Below are positions 23,519 to 32,861 of a DNA stretch of 64,000 nt, one piece after another. The position numbers were made by a program, and so were the translations under genes. Position 1 is the first letter of the stretch. Each line of letters begins with the position of its first letter. The notes under the pieces were generated by a model. It was not told where the DNA came from, searched no databases, and saw nothing but the letters and a program-made list of their open reading frames with translations. The stretch is from Glutamicibacter soli (GTDB lineage Bacteria; Actinomycetota; Actinomycetes; Actinomycetales; Micrococcaceae): positions 372,001-436,000 of the forward strand of contig NZ_POAF01000002.1 of NCBI RefSeq assembly GCF_003309065.1, read 5' to 3'.

Positions 23519-24451
23519 TTACTCGGAGAGCTCGACCTTCGCGCCGGGCGCCGGAGCGCTGACAGCCAGCGTGGCTACTCCCACTTCATCGCCCAGCTGG
23601 GCTCGCACCTGCTCGGCATGCTCGGCATCGCGCACCAGCAGAGCCAGGGTCGGGCCGGAGCCGGAGACCATGGCCCGCAGCGCGCCGGCGCCTTCGGCCA
23701 AGTCGCGCACGGTGCCCAGCTCCGGGGCCAGGGCCAGGGAGGCCTGGGTCAGGTCGTTGACGAGCACCTGCGACAGGGCCTGGGCGTCCGAGTGCATCAA
23801 TGCCTCGATGACATCCGGGTCCACTTCCTGGGGTACCGCGATCTCCTGCCCGCTGCGCAACCGGTCGAGCATGGCGTAGACGCGCGGGGTAGACAGCCCG
23901 TAGCTGGCGGGGATCAGCACCCACTGGGTCTTGGCGCGGGTCAGCAGCGGGGCGAGCTTGTCCCCCACCCCCAAGCCGATGGCCGCGCCGCCCATCAACG
24001 CGAAAGGCACGTCCGCGCCCAGCCGGGCTCCGAGGCGCCCAAGCTCCTCGCGGTCCAGGCCCGTCTGCCACAGCTCGTTGCAGGCCACCAGGGTTGCCGC
24101 AGCATCCGCGGAACCGCCGCCCATGCCGCCGGCAATGGGCACCCGCTTGGTGATATGCAGGTTCGCGCCGAGGGTGCAGCCGGTGTGCTCGCGCAGCAGC
24201 TGCGCGGCCTTGTACACCAGGTTGTGCTCGCCCAGCGGGAAGTTCTCCGGGTCTGAAACCACCGCGGAACCAGGTTCAAGGCTCAGCTGCAGTTCGTTAT
24301 CCTCGCGCAGCGTCGCTTCGATCTGCTCCAGCAGCGACACCGCGACATATAGGCTGGCGACCTCGTGGTAGCCGTCTTCGCGGGGCGGGCCGACACGGAA
24401 ATAGACATTGATCTTGCCCGGCGCAGTGGCAATAACTCGCTGTTTGGCCAT
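23519..24451 (-). CDS. ispE: 4-diphosphocytidyl-2-C-methyl-D-erythritol kinase
   Basis: 310 residues. GHMP kinase signature: ATP-binding loop PIAGGMGGGSADAAATLVAC, N-terminal APGKINVYFRVGPPREDGYH with the substrate-binding lysine, and the C-terminal VSGSGPTLALLV glycine loop. It phosphorylates CDP-methylerythritol in the non-mevalonate isoprenoid pathway. It begins 2 bases after the rsmA stop codon, the conserved actinobacterial rsmA-ispE pair. No other isoprenoid gene lies in the window. Length and all motifs are complete. Confidence 0.96.
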   Translation of the reverse strand: MAKQRVIATAPGKINVYFRVGPPREDGYHEVASLYVAVSLLEQIEATLREDNELQLSLEPGSAVVSDPENFPLGEHNLVYKAAQLLREHTGCTLGANLHITKRVPIAGGMGGGSADAAATLVACNELWQTGLDREELGRLGARLGADVPFALMGGAAIGLGVGDKLAPLLTRAKTQWVLIPASYGLSTPRVYAMLDRLRSGQEIAVPQEVDPDVIEALMHSDAQALSQVLVNDLTQASLALAPELGTVRDLAEGAGALRAMVSGSGPTLALLVRDAEHAEQVRAQLGDEVGVATLAVSAPAPGAKVELSE

Positions 24452-24453
24452 GC

Positions 24454-25335
24454 CTAGGACTCTGGCTTCGGTTCGGCCGGGACCTGCTCGGCGGCGCGGG
24501 CGATTGCGATGAACCCGTCGATATCCAGCTTCTCGCCGCGTTCCTTCGGGTCGATGCCCGCCAACGTGAGGATCTGCTCGGCGCGCATGCCGGACCCTGC
24601 CCAGCCGGAGAGCGCTGCGCGCAGGGTCTTGCGGCGTTGGGCGAAAGCGGCGTCGATGATCGCGAAGACCTGCTTGCGGTCCGGCGCATCGCTGCGGTCC
24701 TTGTCGCGGGTGAACCCGACCAGGCCTGAATGGATCTTGGGGGCCGGCCAGAAGACGTTCATGCCGATGACCCCGGCCTTGCGCATGGTTCCGTACCAGG
24801 CGCCCTTGACCGACGGCACGCCGTAGATCTTGCTGCCCGGGCTCGCGCTCATGCGGTCGGCCACCTCGTCCTGGACCATCACCAGGCCGTGGCGGATCGA
24901 GGGGAAGTGCTCCAGCAGGTGCAGCACCACGGGGACCGCGACGTTGTAGGGGAGGTTTGCCACCAGCGCGGTGGGATCCCCTGGAAGCTCGGTGACCTTC
25001 ATGGCATCCGAGAGGATCACCGTCAGGTCCTTTTCACGGCCCGGACGGAACTCGGCCATGGTCTGCGGAAGGCGCTTGGCCAGCGGCGGATCGATCTCCA
25101 CGGCGACCACCTTGTCGGCGGCGTCCATGATGCCCAGGGTCAGCGAACCGAGCCCCGGCCCGACCTCCAGCACGGTTTCCTCCGGGGAGACGTGGGCGGC
25201 CGCCACGATGCGACGGATGGTGTTCCCATCGATCACGAAGTTCTGGCCCAGGGTCTTGGTGGGCCGGATCCCCAGCTCATCAGCCAGGCGACGGATTTCG
25301 GTGGCCCCAAGCAGCGGCAAAGATTCCTTAGACAT
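24454..25335 (-). CDS. rsmA: 16S rRNA (adenine1518-N6/adenine1519-N6)-dimethyltransferase
   Basis: 293 residues. SAM-binding motif I is [14 protein letters not shown], and the target-adenine catalytic motif is [26 protein letters not shown] marks the N-terminus of the KsgA family. The C-terminal helical domain contains [14 protein letters not shown]. It dimethylates two adenines in the 3'-terminal helix of 16S rRNA during small-subunit maturation. ATG 25335 is used; a GTG one codon earlier is also in frame. It is separated from the upstream rpf gene by a strong terminator, so its promoter must be short or overlap that hairpin. Confidence 0.96.
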   Translation of the reverse strand: MSKESLPLLGATEIRRLADELGIRPTKTLGQNFVIDGNTIRRIVAAAHVSPEETVLEVGPGLGSLTLGIMDAADKVVAVEIDPPLAKRLPQTMAEFRPGREKDLTVILSDAMKVTELPGDPTALVANLPYNVAVPVVLHLLEHFPSIRHGLVMVQDEVADRMSASPGSKIYGVPSVKGAWYGTMRKAGVIGMNVFWPAPKIHSGLVGFTRDKDRSDAPDRKQVFAIIDAAFAQRRKTLRAALSGWAGSGMRAEQILTLAGIDPKERGEKLDIDGFIAIARAAEQVPAEPKPES

Positions 25336-25377
25336 CACGTTCTCAATTCTAGTTCAGCCTGAGTCGGGCGCGGAAAA

Positions 25378-25416
25378 AGCGCAACGCGCCGGTTCGCTGA
25401 ACCGGCGCGTTGCGCT
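25378..25416 (-). terminator. Rho-independent terminator of the rpf gene
   Basis: Eighteen-bp stem starting AGCGCAACGCGCCGGTTC with a 3-base loop; on the minus strand it is followed by a TTTTT run. It lies 24 bases after the rpf stop codon. Confidence 0.88.
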
Positions 25417-25439
25417 CAATGAAGTGTCCGGGGCGGTGC

Positions 25440-26618
25440 TTAGCGCAGGCCCAGCTTGGACGAGCAGGCTGGCCAGTGGCCCCAGCCGCCGCTGGCACGC
25501 AGCTTCTCGGCTGCGGCAACCTGCTCGGCAGGAGTTGCCTGGTGCGGCAGCGGCGCGTACTTGGTGCCGCCCACTGCACGCCACGAGGAAGCCGAGAACT
25601 GCAGGCCGCCGTAGTAGCCGTTGCCGGTGTTGATCGACCAGTTGCCGCCGGACTCGCACTTGGCCAGGGCCGCCCAGGTCGAGGAGACGCTGCCGGACGG
25701 GGCCTTGGTGGACTTGGAAGAGGATTCCTTCTTCTCTTCTTTCTTTTCTTCCTTGGTGCCGACCTTGACAACCTCGGCAACAGGCTTCTTGGTGACCTTG
25801 GCCTTCAGGACTTCTTCCTCGCCCTTCTTGCCGTTGCGGGTCTCCTGGCGCAGGGTCAGCTCGCGCTCGCCCTTTTCGCCCTTGGTTTCCACCTTGGTCT
25901 TGCCCTTGGCCAGGTTCTTGTCCTTGACCTTCTCGGTCTCGAAGGCGATGTCGCGGGTCTCATCCCAGGTCTTGATGCTGACCTTGATGACCTCGATCTG
26001 CTGGCCGTCGGCGATCTTGGTGCTGGTCTCGACGTCTTTCTCGGTGTCCTTCTTAACCTTGACGTTGACCTCGTCGTCGTTGCCCAGGGAGACGTTTTCC
26101 TCGGCGAGCAGTTCCTTGACGGTCTGCGCGGTGGTCGAAACCTCGGTCTTCTTCTTGTCCACCTGCAGGGTGACTGCCTTCGGGGTGATGATCTCGATGT
26201 CGCTGGCGACTGCGGCCAGGTTCTGCGATTCATCCATGGAGATCTCGGCGCCCGTTTCCAGGTCGAGCTCCTCGACCAGATCGGCGACGGTCATGCCGGT
26301 GGTGTGCACCACGCGTTCTGTGCCGTCCAGGTTGACCTGGACCGACTTGTTGCGCTTGATCTCGATGTTCTGTGCGTCGACCACCGGGGCGTCGGTTGCC
26401 ACGGAGATCTCGTCGCGCTCATCCAGGGTGATGTCCTGCTGCTCGAGCACGGAGGCTACGGTGGCGGCGCGGGTGGTAACCACCTTGCTCTCGCCATCGA
26501 CGGAGATGGTGATTGATTTCTGGCCGGCGATATAGAAAACGGTTCCGGCAATCACCAGGGCCACGGCGAGCGCCTGGACCAGGTATTTAGCCCAGCGGTT
26601 CTTGAGCAAGTGAGTCAC
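25440..26618 (-). CDS. rpfB: Resuscitation-promoting factor (DUF348-DUF348-DUF348-G5-Rpf)
   Basis: 392 residues from a GTG start. Residues about 13-31 are a signal/membrane anchor (YLVQALAVALVIAGTVFYI). Three DUF348 repeats of about 45 residues each follow (TISVDGESKVVTTRAATVAS is the first), then a G5 domain (ISIKTWDETRDIAFETEKVK region), a Lys/Glu/Ser-rich linker, and a C-terminal Rpf lytic-transglycosylase-like domain with WAALAKCESGGNWSINTGNG, containing the catalytic Glu, and YYGGLQFSASSWRAVGG. It cleaves peptidoglycan outside the cell and promotes growth from dormancy. This is the RpfB architecture. It is upstream of rsmA-ispE as in mycobacteria, although a terminator separates them. 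A GGCGGC-TTG-GCCGCC hairpin (26685-26699) lies in its leader. Confidence 0.92.
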   Translation of the reverse strand: MTHLLKNRWAKYLVQALAVALVIAGTVFYIAGQKSITISVDGESKVVTTRAATVASVLEQQDITLDERDEISVATDAPVVDAQNIEIKRNKSVQVNLDGTERVVHTTGMTVADLVEELDLETGAEISMDESQNLAAVASDIEIITPKAVTLQVDKKKTEVSTTAQTVKELLAEENVSLGNDDEVNVKVKKDTEKDVETSTKIADGQQIEVIKVSIKTWDETRDIAFETEKVKDKNLAKGKTKVETKGEKGERELTLRQETRNGKKGEEEVLKAKVTKKPVAEVVKVGTKEEKKEEKKESSSKSTKAPSGSVSSTWAALAKCESGGNWSINTGNGYYGGLQFSASSWRAVGGTKYAPLPHQATPAEQVAAAEKLRASGGWGHWPACSSKLGLR

Positions 26619-26873
26619 GGTAGTGAGATCCCCATCGTTTGTAGGCCGGGCTCCGGAAGGTGCCCCGGAAATGCTGTTCGGCCCGGCGGCTTGGCCGCCT
26701 GTCTATCATTCAGTTTCTGCGCCGTGTTTCCCAAGCTGTGGAACCAGGATCAGGCTGCGCGTCAACCAGCCGCCCTGTAATTGGGCGCCGTCGTGCAACA
26801 CATCTGCATCTACCGTAACCGAATTGTTATATTTCAAGCAACAGTCATATGGCCATCAACACATTCGACGGGT

Positions 26874-27845
26874 CTAGAATGCCCCGTACACCTCGCGGGT
26901 ATTCACCTCCAGCTGCGCGCAGAATTCCGCCAGCTGGGCGCCGCGGGTTTCGGCCATGAAACGCACCGTGTACGGGATCATGTAGCTGGCGTTGGGACGC
27001 CCCCGGAAGGGGTGCGGGGTGAGGAACGGCGCGTCAGTTTCCACCAGCAGCAACTCGGGTTTGGCAAGGCTCAATGCCTCGCGCAGCTCGTGCGAGTTCT
27101 TGAAGGTGACGGCCCCGGCGAAGGACATGTACCAGCCGTTCTCGTTGCAGATCCGCGCCAGCTCGGCGCCGCCGGAGAAGCAGTGGAAGACCACACGCTC
27201 GGGCAGGGTCGAATCCTTCAGGATCCGCACCACATCGTCGTGTGCGTCACGGTCGTGGATTTGCAGGGCCTTTTCCTGCTCAACGGCGATGCGCAGATGC
27301 TCGCGGAAAGAGTATTCCTGGGCGCCGTGTCCTTCTTCGCCGGTGCGGAAGTAGTCAAGTCCGGTCTCCCCGATGGCGCGCACCCGCCCGTCGGCGGCCA
27401 GCTGCTCGATCCGGGCGATTGCCCCATCCAGGGCACCGTGTTCGGCCAGCCGCGCCGCATCGTTGGGATGGATGGCCACGGCGGCCAGCACGTTGGGGAA
27501 ATCGTTGGCCGCCTTGACGGCGTATTCGGAGGACTCGACGTCGCAGCCGACCTGGATCAGGCCCTTGACCCCCACGGCCGCCGCGGCGGCCAGCGCGTCG
27601 GCGGCTTCGACCCGGACCTCTCCGTCCAGGAAGTCCAGGTGCGTGTGGTTGTCCACCACCGCCACCGGCAGCGGGTCCGGCGCTTCGGGATACCGCAGGT
27701 TGCGCTTCGATCCGCCCTTTTCATTGGTCCCGGAGCGGCCCCGCTCCCCGTCCGCGGCCGCAGCCTGCTGGGCGTCGGGGCGGTAGGCCGTGGGGATGCC
27801 GGCGTAGATATCGCCGGAGTTCGTCGCTTCGTTCTTTGCTGGCAC
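26874..27845 (-). CDS. tatD: TatD family metal-dependent DNase
   Basis: 323 residues from GTG 27845, with AGGA 6 bases upstream. Metal ligands are in order: NHTHLDFLDG (HxH), GETGLDY (Glu), IHDRDAHDD, HCFSGG, and VETDAPFLTPHPFRG (Asp). The catalytic core starts at about residue 58; the preceding 55 residues are an Ala/Gly/Arg-rich extension (AYRPDAQQAAAADGERGR) typical of Arthrobacter-like relatives. TatD proteins are 3'-5' exonucleases that act on damaged DNA and RNA. A much longer open frame upstream is a shadow that overlaps the moxR gene on the other strand. Located upstream of rpf on the same strand. Confidence 0.9.
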   Translation of the reverse strand: MPAKNEATNSGDIYAGIPTAYRPDAQQAAAADGERGRSGTNEKGGSKRNLRYPEAPDPLPVAVVDNHTHLDFLDGEVRVEAADALAAAAAVGVKGLIQVGCDVESSEYAVKAANDFPNVLAAVAIHPNDAARLAEHGALDGAIARIEQLAADGRVRAIGETGLDYFRTGEEGHGAQEYSFREHLRIAVEQEKALQIHDRDAHDDVVRILKDSTLPERVVFHCFSGGAELARICNENGWYMSFAGAVTFKNSHELREALSLAKPELLLVETDAPFLTPHPFRGRPNASYMIPYTVRFMAETRGAQLAEFCAQLEVNTREVYGAF

Positions 27846-28059
27846 CGCTGGTCCTTCACATCCGCTGGTCTTCCGGGCGCTGGGCCCACCAGTCATTCTC
27901 TCACCCCGCCCGCGCGCAGGTGAAGCCGACGGGGCTGGATTCGGGCAATTAGAGTCTGTTACTGGATAAAAGAACCCCATACGATATGTGCAACAGCTAT
28001 CAGGATTCGACTGTCCGCAACGACCTTGCGGACAGGCTGAACCCGTCAGGAGGATGCGC

Positions 28060-29022
28060 ATGAGCGCAAACCCAACGTTGCCTTCGCTCGACTCGTCGTT
28101 CAGGCACAATTGCCAGCGCGTCCTCGAAGCGGTGCAAACCGTCATCACCGGCAAACCCGAAGCGGTCACCAACGCCCTGGTGGTGCTGCTGGCCCAAGGC
28201 CACCTGCTGGTGGAGGACGTGCCGGGGGTCGGCAAGACCATGCTGGCCAAGTCCCTGGCGCGCAGCGTGGACGGTTCGGTGCACCGCATCCAGTTCACCC
28301 CGGACCTGCTGCCCAGCGACGTCACCGGCGTCTCCGTGTATTCCCCGCAGACCCACGAGTTCACCTTCCACCCGGGCCCCATCTTCGCGAACATCGTCAT
28401 TGCCGACGAGATCAACCGCGCCAACGCCAAAACCCAGTCCGCGCTGCTCGAATGCATGGAGGAGCAGCAGGTGACCGTGGATTCCATCACCCACCCGTTG
28501 CAGCGCCCGTTCATGGTGGTCGCCACCCAGAACCCCATCGACTCCGAAGGCACCTTCGCCCTGCCCGAGGCCCAGCGCGACAGGTTCATGGGCAGGATTT
28601 CCATGGGCTACCCGCGGCGGGACGACGAGCTGGCGATGCTCGGCAGCCACCACCGGGACGAGCCGCTGCAGTCGCTGGCTCCGGTGCTGCAGCTGGAGGA
28701 GCTGGTCCGGATGATCGAGCAGGTCAAGCTCGTCACGGTCACCGACCGGCTGAGCGCCTACGTGGTGGATCTGGGGCGAGCCTCGCGCGAGCACCCGCAG
28801 GTGCAGCTGGGCGCTTCGCCGCGCGCGCTGCTGCAGTGGGTGCGCGCCGCCAAGTCCCACGCCGCGATCTCCGGGCGGGACCACGTGCTGCCCGAGGACG
28901 TGCGCGCGGTGGCGGAAATGGTGCTCAGCCACCGGCTGATCCTCACCCGCCGGGCCTTGGCCGACGGGGTGGAACCGGCGGCCGTCGTGCAGGAACTGCT
29001 GGCCAGCACGCCGGTCAGCTAG
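28060..29022 (+). CDS. MoxR-type AAA+ ATPase
   Basis: 320 residues. Start ATG 28060 has AGGAGG 6 bases upstream. Walker A is EDVPGVGKTMLAKSLA, Walker B IVIADEINRANAKTQSALLE, sensor 1 FMVVATQNPIDSEGTFALPE, and the sensor 2 arginine region LGASPRALLQWVRAAKSHA. MoxR ATPases act as chaperones that help activate metalloenzymes or envelope complexes. First gene of the conserved moxR-DUF58-transglutaminase operon (28060-32794), whose members usually co-occur. The intergenic spacer to the DUF58 gene is only 11 bases. Divergent from tatD. Confidence 0.92.
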   Translation: MSANPTLPSLDSSFRHNCQRVLEAVQTVITGKPEAVTNALVVLLAQGHLLVEDVPGVGKTMLAKSLARSVDGSVHRIQFTPDLLPSDVTGVSVYSPQTHEFTFHPGPIFANIVIADEINRANAKTQSALLECMEEQQVTVDSITHPLQRPFMVVATQNPIDSEGTFALPEAQRDRFMGRISMGYPRRDDELAMLGSHHRDEPLQSLAPVLQLEELVRMIEQVKLVTVTDRLSAYVVDLGRASREHPQVQLGASPRALLQWVRAAKSHAAISGRDHVLPEDVRAVAEMVLSHRLILTRRALADGVEPAAVVQELLASTPVS

Positions 29023-29033
29023 GCGGTGAGCCC

Positions 29034-30359
29034 ATGGACAAGCCCCAGCGCTTCGACTCGCGTAACGCCCTGTCCTGGACGCGCTCCGAGCCGGGCCCCG
29101 AAGCCCTGCGCCGGTGGCATCTGGACCTGTTCACCCCGCGCGGCTGGTACACCCTGGGGGCCGGGGCGGGGCTGATCGCCCTGGCCTATGTCCTGGGGCG
29201 CCACGAGCTCATGGCCCTGGGCGTCGGGCTGGCCGCGCTGGCAATTGCCAGCTGGCTGCTCGTCCTGCGCGCCCGGCGCACCACCAGCCTGCGCCGCAGG
29301 CTGCACTCCCCCGCGGCCACCGTGGCGGAGCCCGCGCTGGTCACCCTCGAATGCCCCGACGAGGTGCGCATCCGCGAAACCCTGCCCGAAGAATTCGGCC
29401 CCGGACCCGAGCTGGAGGGCCCCGGCGCGGTCGACTACGAGCTGGTGTTCCGCTCGCGCGGCGTCCACCTGCTGGGCCCGGCCCGGCAGGTGATCTCCGA
29501 TCCGCTGGGATTGATCCGCGGCATGGTGTCCATCGGGCAGCCGCAGCCGGTGCCGGTGCGCGCCCAGATCCACCCGCTGGCGCGTTTCGCCTCGCTGGGT
29601 GAACGCATGCTCACCGGCGACGCCCGGTTCTCCCGCAGCACCACCGCCGACTACTACGACGTGGCCACGCGCGACTACCAGCAGGGAGATTCGATCCGTC
29701 AGGTGCACTGGAAGGCCACCGCGCGCCACGGGAAACTCATGGTGCGCCAGGAGAACCACGTGGCCACCGCCCAGGCGCTGATGGTGCTTGACCGCACCGC
29801 GGAGCATTGGCAATCCGGCGGCGCTGACCTGCGGATCGGCATCCCGCAGGGTCTGGGCCCGGAACTGTCCAGCAGCCGCCGCTTCGAGAACGCGCTGTCG
29901 CTGGCCTGCAGCATCGGCCAGCGCTACGCGGACAGCGGCTACCAGCTGTTGTTCCGGGACCTGGACGGCAGCCCGCTGGTGGGCGGGGAATCCCTGCGGC
30001 TTTCCGAGCATGCCGCCCGCTCGAGCTTCGAGGACTTCCACCTGGCCAGCGCCGAACTCGGTCCGCTGCCCGCCGCACCGGGGCAGCACCAGGCCCAGGA
30101 CCTGATCGGAGCGAATCTGCACCGCGAGCTGCTCTCGATGCGCGAAGAACCGGTGATCATGATTCTCGGCCAGGTGAGCCTCGACCAGGCCGCCGCTTTG
30201 GCGGCCCTGTCCCGCACGGTGCGCCACGTGGAGCTGTTCCTGCTGGCCGCCCATCCCGAACGCTACGCGCAGGTCCAGCAGCTGATGGCCCGCACCGGAT
30301 GGAACATCCACCTGCTGCACGGCAACGGTTCCCTGGACGACGCGCGAGGTGTCTCATGA
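29034..30359 (+). CDS. DUF58 domain protein
   Basis: 441 residues. Two membrane helices near the N-terminus, about residues 38-57 and 59-76 (YTLGAGAGLIALAYVLGRHE, ALGVGLAALAIASWLLVLRA), then a soluble part with the DUF58 signature YDVATRDYQQGDSIRQVHWK (about residue 210) and ATARHGKLMVRQE. It resembles the von Willebrand A-like fold often paired with MoxR ATPases. Its stop overlaps the next start by 4 bases (ATGA). The MoxR protein probably remodels a complex that includes this membrane protein; the target is not known. Confidence 0.85.
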   Translation: MDKPQRFDSRNALSWTRSEPGPEALRRWHLDLFTPRGWYTLGAGAGLIALAYVLGRHELMALGVGLAALAIASWLLVLRARRTTSLRRRLHSPAATVAEPALVTLECPDEVRIRETLPEEFGPGPELEGPGAVDYELVFRSRGVHLLGPARQVISDPLGLIRGMVSIGQPQPVPVRAQIHPLARFASLGERMLTGDARFSRSTTADYYDVATRDYQQGDSIRQVHWKATARHGKLMVRQENHVATAQALMVLDRTAEHWQSGGADLRIGIPQGLGPELSSSRRFENALSLACSIGQRYADSGYQLLFRDLDGSPLVGGESLRLSEHAARSSFEDFHLASAELGPLPAAPGQHQAQDLIGANLHRELLSMREEPVIMILGQVSLDQAAALAALSRTVRHVELFLLAAHPERYAQVQQLMARTGWNIHLLHGNGSLDDARGVS

Positions 30360-32794
30360 GCGCAACCCTGCACGACTCCCCCGCCCTCCCGGCCCCGGAC
30401 CCCGAATCCCGGCGGCCGGCGCCCGCCGCGCCGATGACCCACAACCTGCTGGCCCGCACCGCGGCAGCGCTCTGCCTGGCCGTGGCGGTGCTCGCCGGAT
30501 TCGCCTCGCTGACCGGCGTGGTGGAAGGCCGGGCGTGGTTCCCGGCGCTGGTGCTGCCGGTGCTGGCCATCCACCTCAGCGCAGGGGTGCTGCGCGGAAT
30601 CACCGGGCTGCGCTGGGTCGCCTACCCGGTCGCCATGCTGGTGGCGCTGGTCGCCCTGGTCCAGCACGAAGCCATGCTGTCCACCGGGTACACGCTCACC
30701 GGATTCCAGTGGTTCAACGCGGTGCTCTCCGAGGCGGCCTTGCAGCTGTCCACCCAGGTGCCGCCGGTGGCCTACTCGCGCTACGTGGCCTTCGCCATCC
30801 TGGTCTGCGCGGTGGCGATCAGCCTGCTCATCGAGCTGCTGGCAAGCTTCCGCAAGGTCGCGCTGCTGGTGATCGCCCCGTTGTGCTTCGCCCCGGTGGT
30901 CGCCTCGCTGTTCAAGCAGGAAGGCGCCGGCATCTGGAACCTGGCGCTGCTGCTCGCGGCGGTGCTGGGCTACACGGCCCTGCTGCCCTACCTGTTCCGC
31001 GGCGGCCAGCCGCCGGCCCATCCGAAATTCCCTGCCCCGCGGCAGCTCGGATTCCTCGGGGCCACCGCGCTGGTCTGCATTGCGGCGATGCTGGCTGCCG
31101 GATTCTGGATGCCGGGCTTTCGCAAGGGCATGTTCCCGGAAGGCATCCGCCCCTCCGGAGACCTGTTGGCCAGCAACGTCGATCCGCTGCTGACCCTGGG
31201 CCGGGACCTGCGCGCCAACAACGGCAGCACCGTGCTCAGCTACTACACCAGCTCGGACAAGGCCCCGTACCTGCGCACCTCGGTCATCGAGGACCTGTCG
31301 CAGGCCCGCTGGGAACCCAACGAGGCGCTGCCCAAGGACACCTACTTCGGCAACACCGCCATGCAGGAGGACTTCACCACCTTCAACGCCAACGAACAGG
31401 TGGCAAGGCTTGAATGGGCCAACGGCATCTCCTCCCCGGTGCTGCCGCTGCCGAACCGCAGCTACTTCGTGGAGGGCATCGTCGGCAACTGGAACTGGGT
31501 CCCCGAATCCTCGGTGGCCCGGCTCAGCGGCGATGCGGTAGCGGCGACCGGGGATGTTTCGGTGGCGTACTCGGAATTGGACCTCAGCCCGCAGATGGCC
31601 CGCAATCTGGGCTTCTTCGGCGGGGTGCCGCAGGACGAGCCCGGCGAGGTCTACCGCCAGCTGCCCGAGGACCCGGAAAATACGCTGCGCACCTCCCTGG
31701 ACGGCGCCCTGGACGAGGCCTACACGGATGCCGACTCGACCGGCAGCGACTTCGAGAAGGCCGTGGCGATCCAGGATTTCCTGCGCTCGCGCAAGTTCGT
31801 GTACTCGGAGCGCACCCCGCTGCGCGAAGGCTACGACGGCGCGAACAAGCGTGTGGTCGAAGCCTTCCTTGAACGCCGGCAGGGATACTGCGTGCACTTC
31901 GCCTCCGCCATGGCCCTGATGGCCAGGGAGGCGGGGATCCCCTCGCGGATCGCGGTGGGCTACGCGCCGGGCAAGGCCAACGGCAAGACCGTTCAGGTCG
32001 GCAAGGACACCGCCGAAAGCGAGCTGGAGTCGAGGCTGGAGCCGGGCACCAAGCTGACCGGGTATTCGGTCACCGGCCAGCAGTCGCATTCCTGGCCCGA
32101 GCTCTACCTCCAGGGGCTGGGCTGGGTGCCCTTCGAGCCGACCCCTGGCCAGGGCCAGCCGCCGAGCTACGCCCCGCAGGAAACCAGCACCGCCGGGCCT
32201 GCGGAATTCGTCGACGAGGAGGTCCCCACGGACCGCGCCACCCAGCGCCCCGCGGAATCGCCCGAGGCCAGCGCCCCGGCCGCCGCGCCGCAGGCGGCTC
32301 CGGGAGAACCCGCTAACGGCTGGTGGGCGCTGGCGCTGCTGGCCGTCGTGGTCGGCGGGGCGCTCTCGCTGGCCCCGCTGCGGCGCCGGCACCTGGCCAG
32401 GCAGCGCCAGATGCTGATCGCCGCCGGCGGCGAACCCGCGGCCGAGGCGCTGTGGGTGGAGTTGCAGGCCATCGGCGCCGATGCCGGACGGCGGGCCGGG
32501 GAGCAGGAATCGGTCAGCGACTACACCCGCAGGCTCGGGGACGATTTCATCGGGCTCGATGCCGAACTGCGGCGGCTGGAAACTGCCATCCAGGCCAGCT
32601 TCTACGCCTCCCGGCATCCGGAACCCGGTGCCGCGAAGCAGCTGGTTTCCGACCTGCAGTCGGTGCGCGCGCAGTTGCACCTGTCCCTGCCGCTGCGCGC
32701 CCGGCTGGCCGCAGCGCTCTTCCCCGCGTCCCTGCGGACGGCGAGGCTGCGGCGGCTTGACGATTCCCGGGCCGCCCGGAGCACGGCGAGCTAG
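30356..32794 (+). CDS. DUF3488 and transglutaminase-like membrane protein
   Basis: 812 residues. The N-terminal 240 residues contain several membrane helices (LCLAVAVLAGFASLTGVVEG, LVLPVLAIHLSAGVLRGITG, YVAFAILVCAVAISLLIELL and others), matching DUF3488. The extracellular part has a transglutaminase-like core with cysteine in RRQGYCVHFASAMALMAREA and the His segment QQSHSWPELYLQGLGWVPFE, where Cys-His-Glu replaces the common Cys-His-Asp order. Residues about 665-690 are another membrane helix (WWALALLAVVVGGALSLAPL), followed by a cytosolic helical tail. Last gene of the moxR operon; a hairpin follows at 32810. Likely peptidoglycan- or protein-modifying, but no substrate is established. Confidence 0.87.
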   Translation: MSATLHDSPALPAPDPESRRPAPAAPMTHNLLARTAAALCLAVAVLAGFASLTGVVEGRAWFPALVLPVLAIHLSAGVLRGITGLRWVAYPVAMLVALVALVQHEAMLSTGYTLTGFQWFNAVLSEAALQLSTQVPPVAYSRYVAFAILVCAVAISLLIELLASFRKVALLVIAPLCFAPVVASLFKQEGAGIWNLALLLAAVLGYTALLPYLFRGGQPPAHPKFPAPRQLGFLGATALVCIAAMLAAGFWMPGFRKGMFPEGIRPSGDLLASNVDPLLTLGRDLRANNGSTVLSYYTSSDKAPYLRTSVIEDLSQARWEPNEALPKDTYFGNTAMQEDFTTFNANEQVARLEWANGISSPVLPLPNRSYFVEGIVGNWNWVPESSVARLSGDAVAATGDVSVAYSELDLSPQMARNLGFFGGVPQDEPGEVYRQLPEDPENTLRTSLDGALDEAYTDADSTGSDFEKAVAIQDFLRSRKFVYSERTPLREGYDGANKRVVEAFLERRQGYCVHFASAMALMAREAGIPSRIAVGYAPGKANGKTVQVGKDTAESELESRLEPGTKLTGYSVTGQQSHSWPELYLQGLGWVPFEPTPGQGQPPSYAPQETSTAGPAEFVDEEVPTDRATQRPAESPEASAPAAAPQAAPGEPANGWWALALLAVVVGGALSLAPLRRRHLARQRQMLIAAGGEPAAEALWVELQAIGADAGRRAGEQESVSDYTRRLGDDFIGLDAELRRLETAIQASFYASRHPEPGAAKQLVSDLQSVRAQLHLSLPLRARLAAALFPASLRTARLRRLDDSRAARSTAS

Positions 32795-32809
32795 GACGGT
32801 TTAAAGCAG

Positions 32810-32844
32810 CCGACGGGCGGCCCCGCAAGGGGACCGCCCGTCGG
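32810..32844. terminator. Hairpin between the moxR operon and gabD
   Basis: Stem CCGACGGGCGG pairs with CCGCCCGTCGG, extended by CCCC-GGGG with a single bulged A; loop GCAA. Lies between convergent stop codons at 32794 and 32862. Confidence 0.82.
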
Positions 32845-32861
32845 CGTTCTACCGGTGCCGC

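Noticed and set aside
26619-26873. Possible ydaO/c-di-AMP riboswitch in the rpf leader
   Set aside because: I looked for the conserved GAGCCGGGG and TTGGG-GTGAA segments; only an isolated CTTGGGAAAC and a GC-rich hairpin are present, so no riboswitch is supported.
26874-28604. 576-residue minus-strand frame running from tatD into the moxR region
   Set aside because: The upstream part is a shadow of the moxR gene on the plus strand; TatD homology and a ribosome binding site place the start at 27845.
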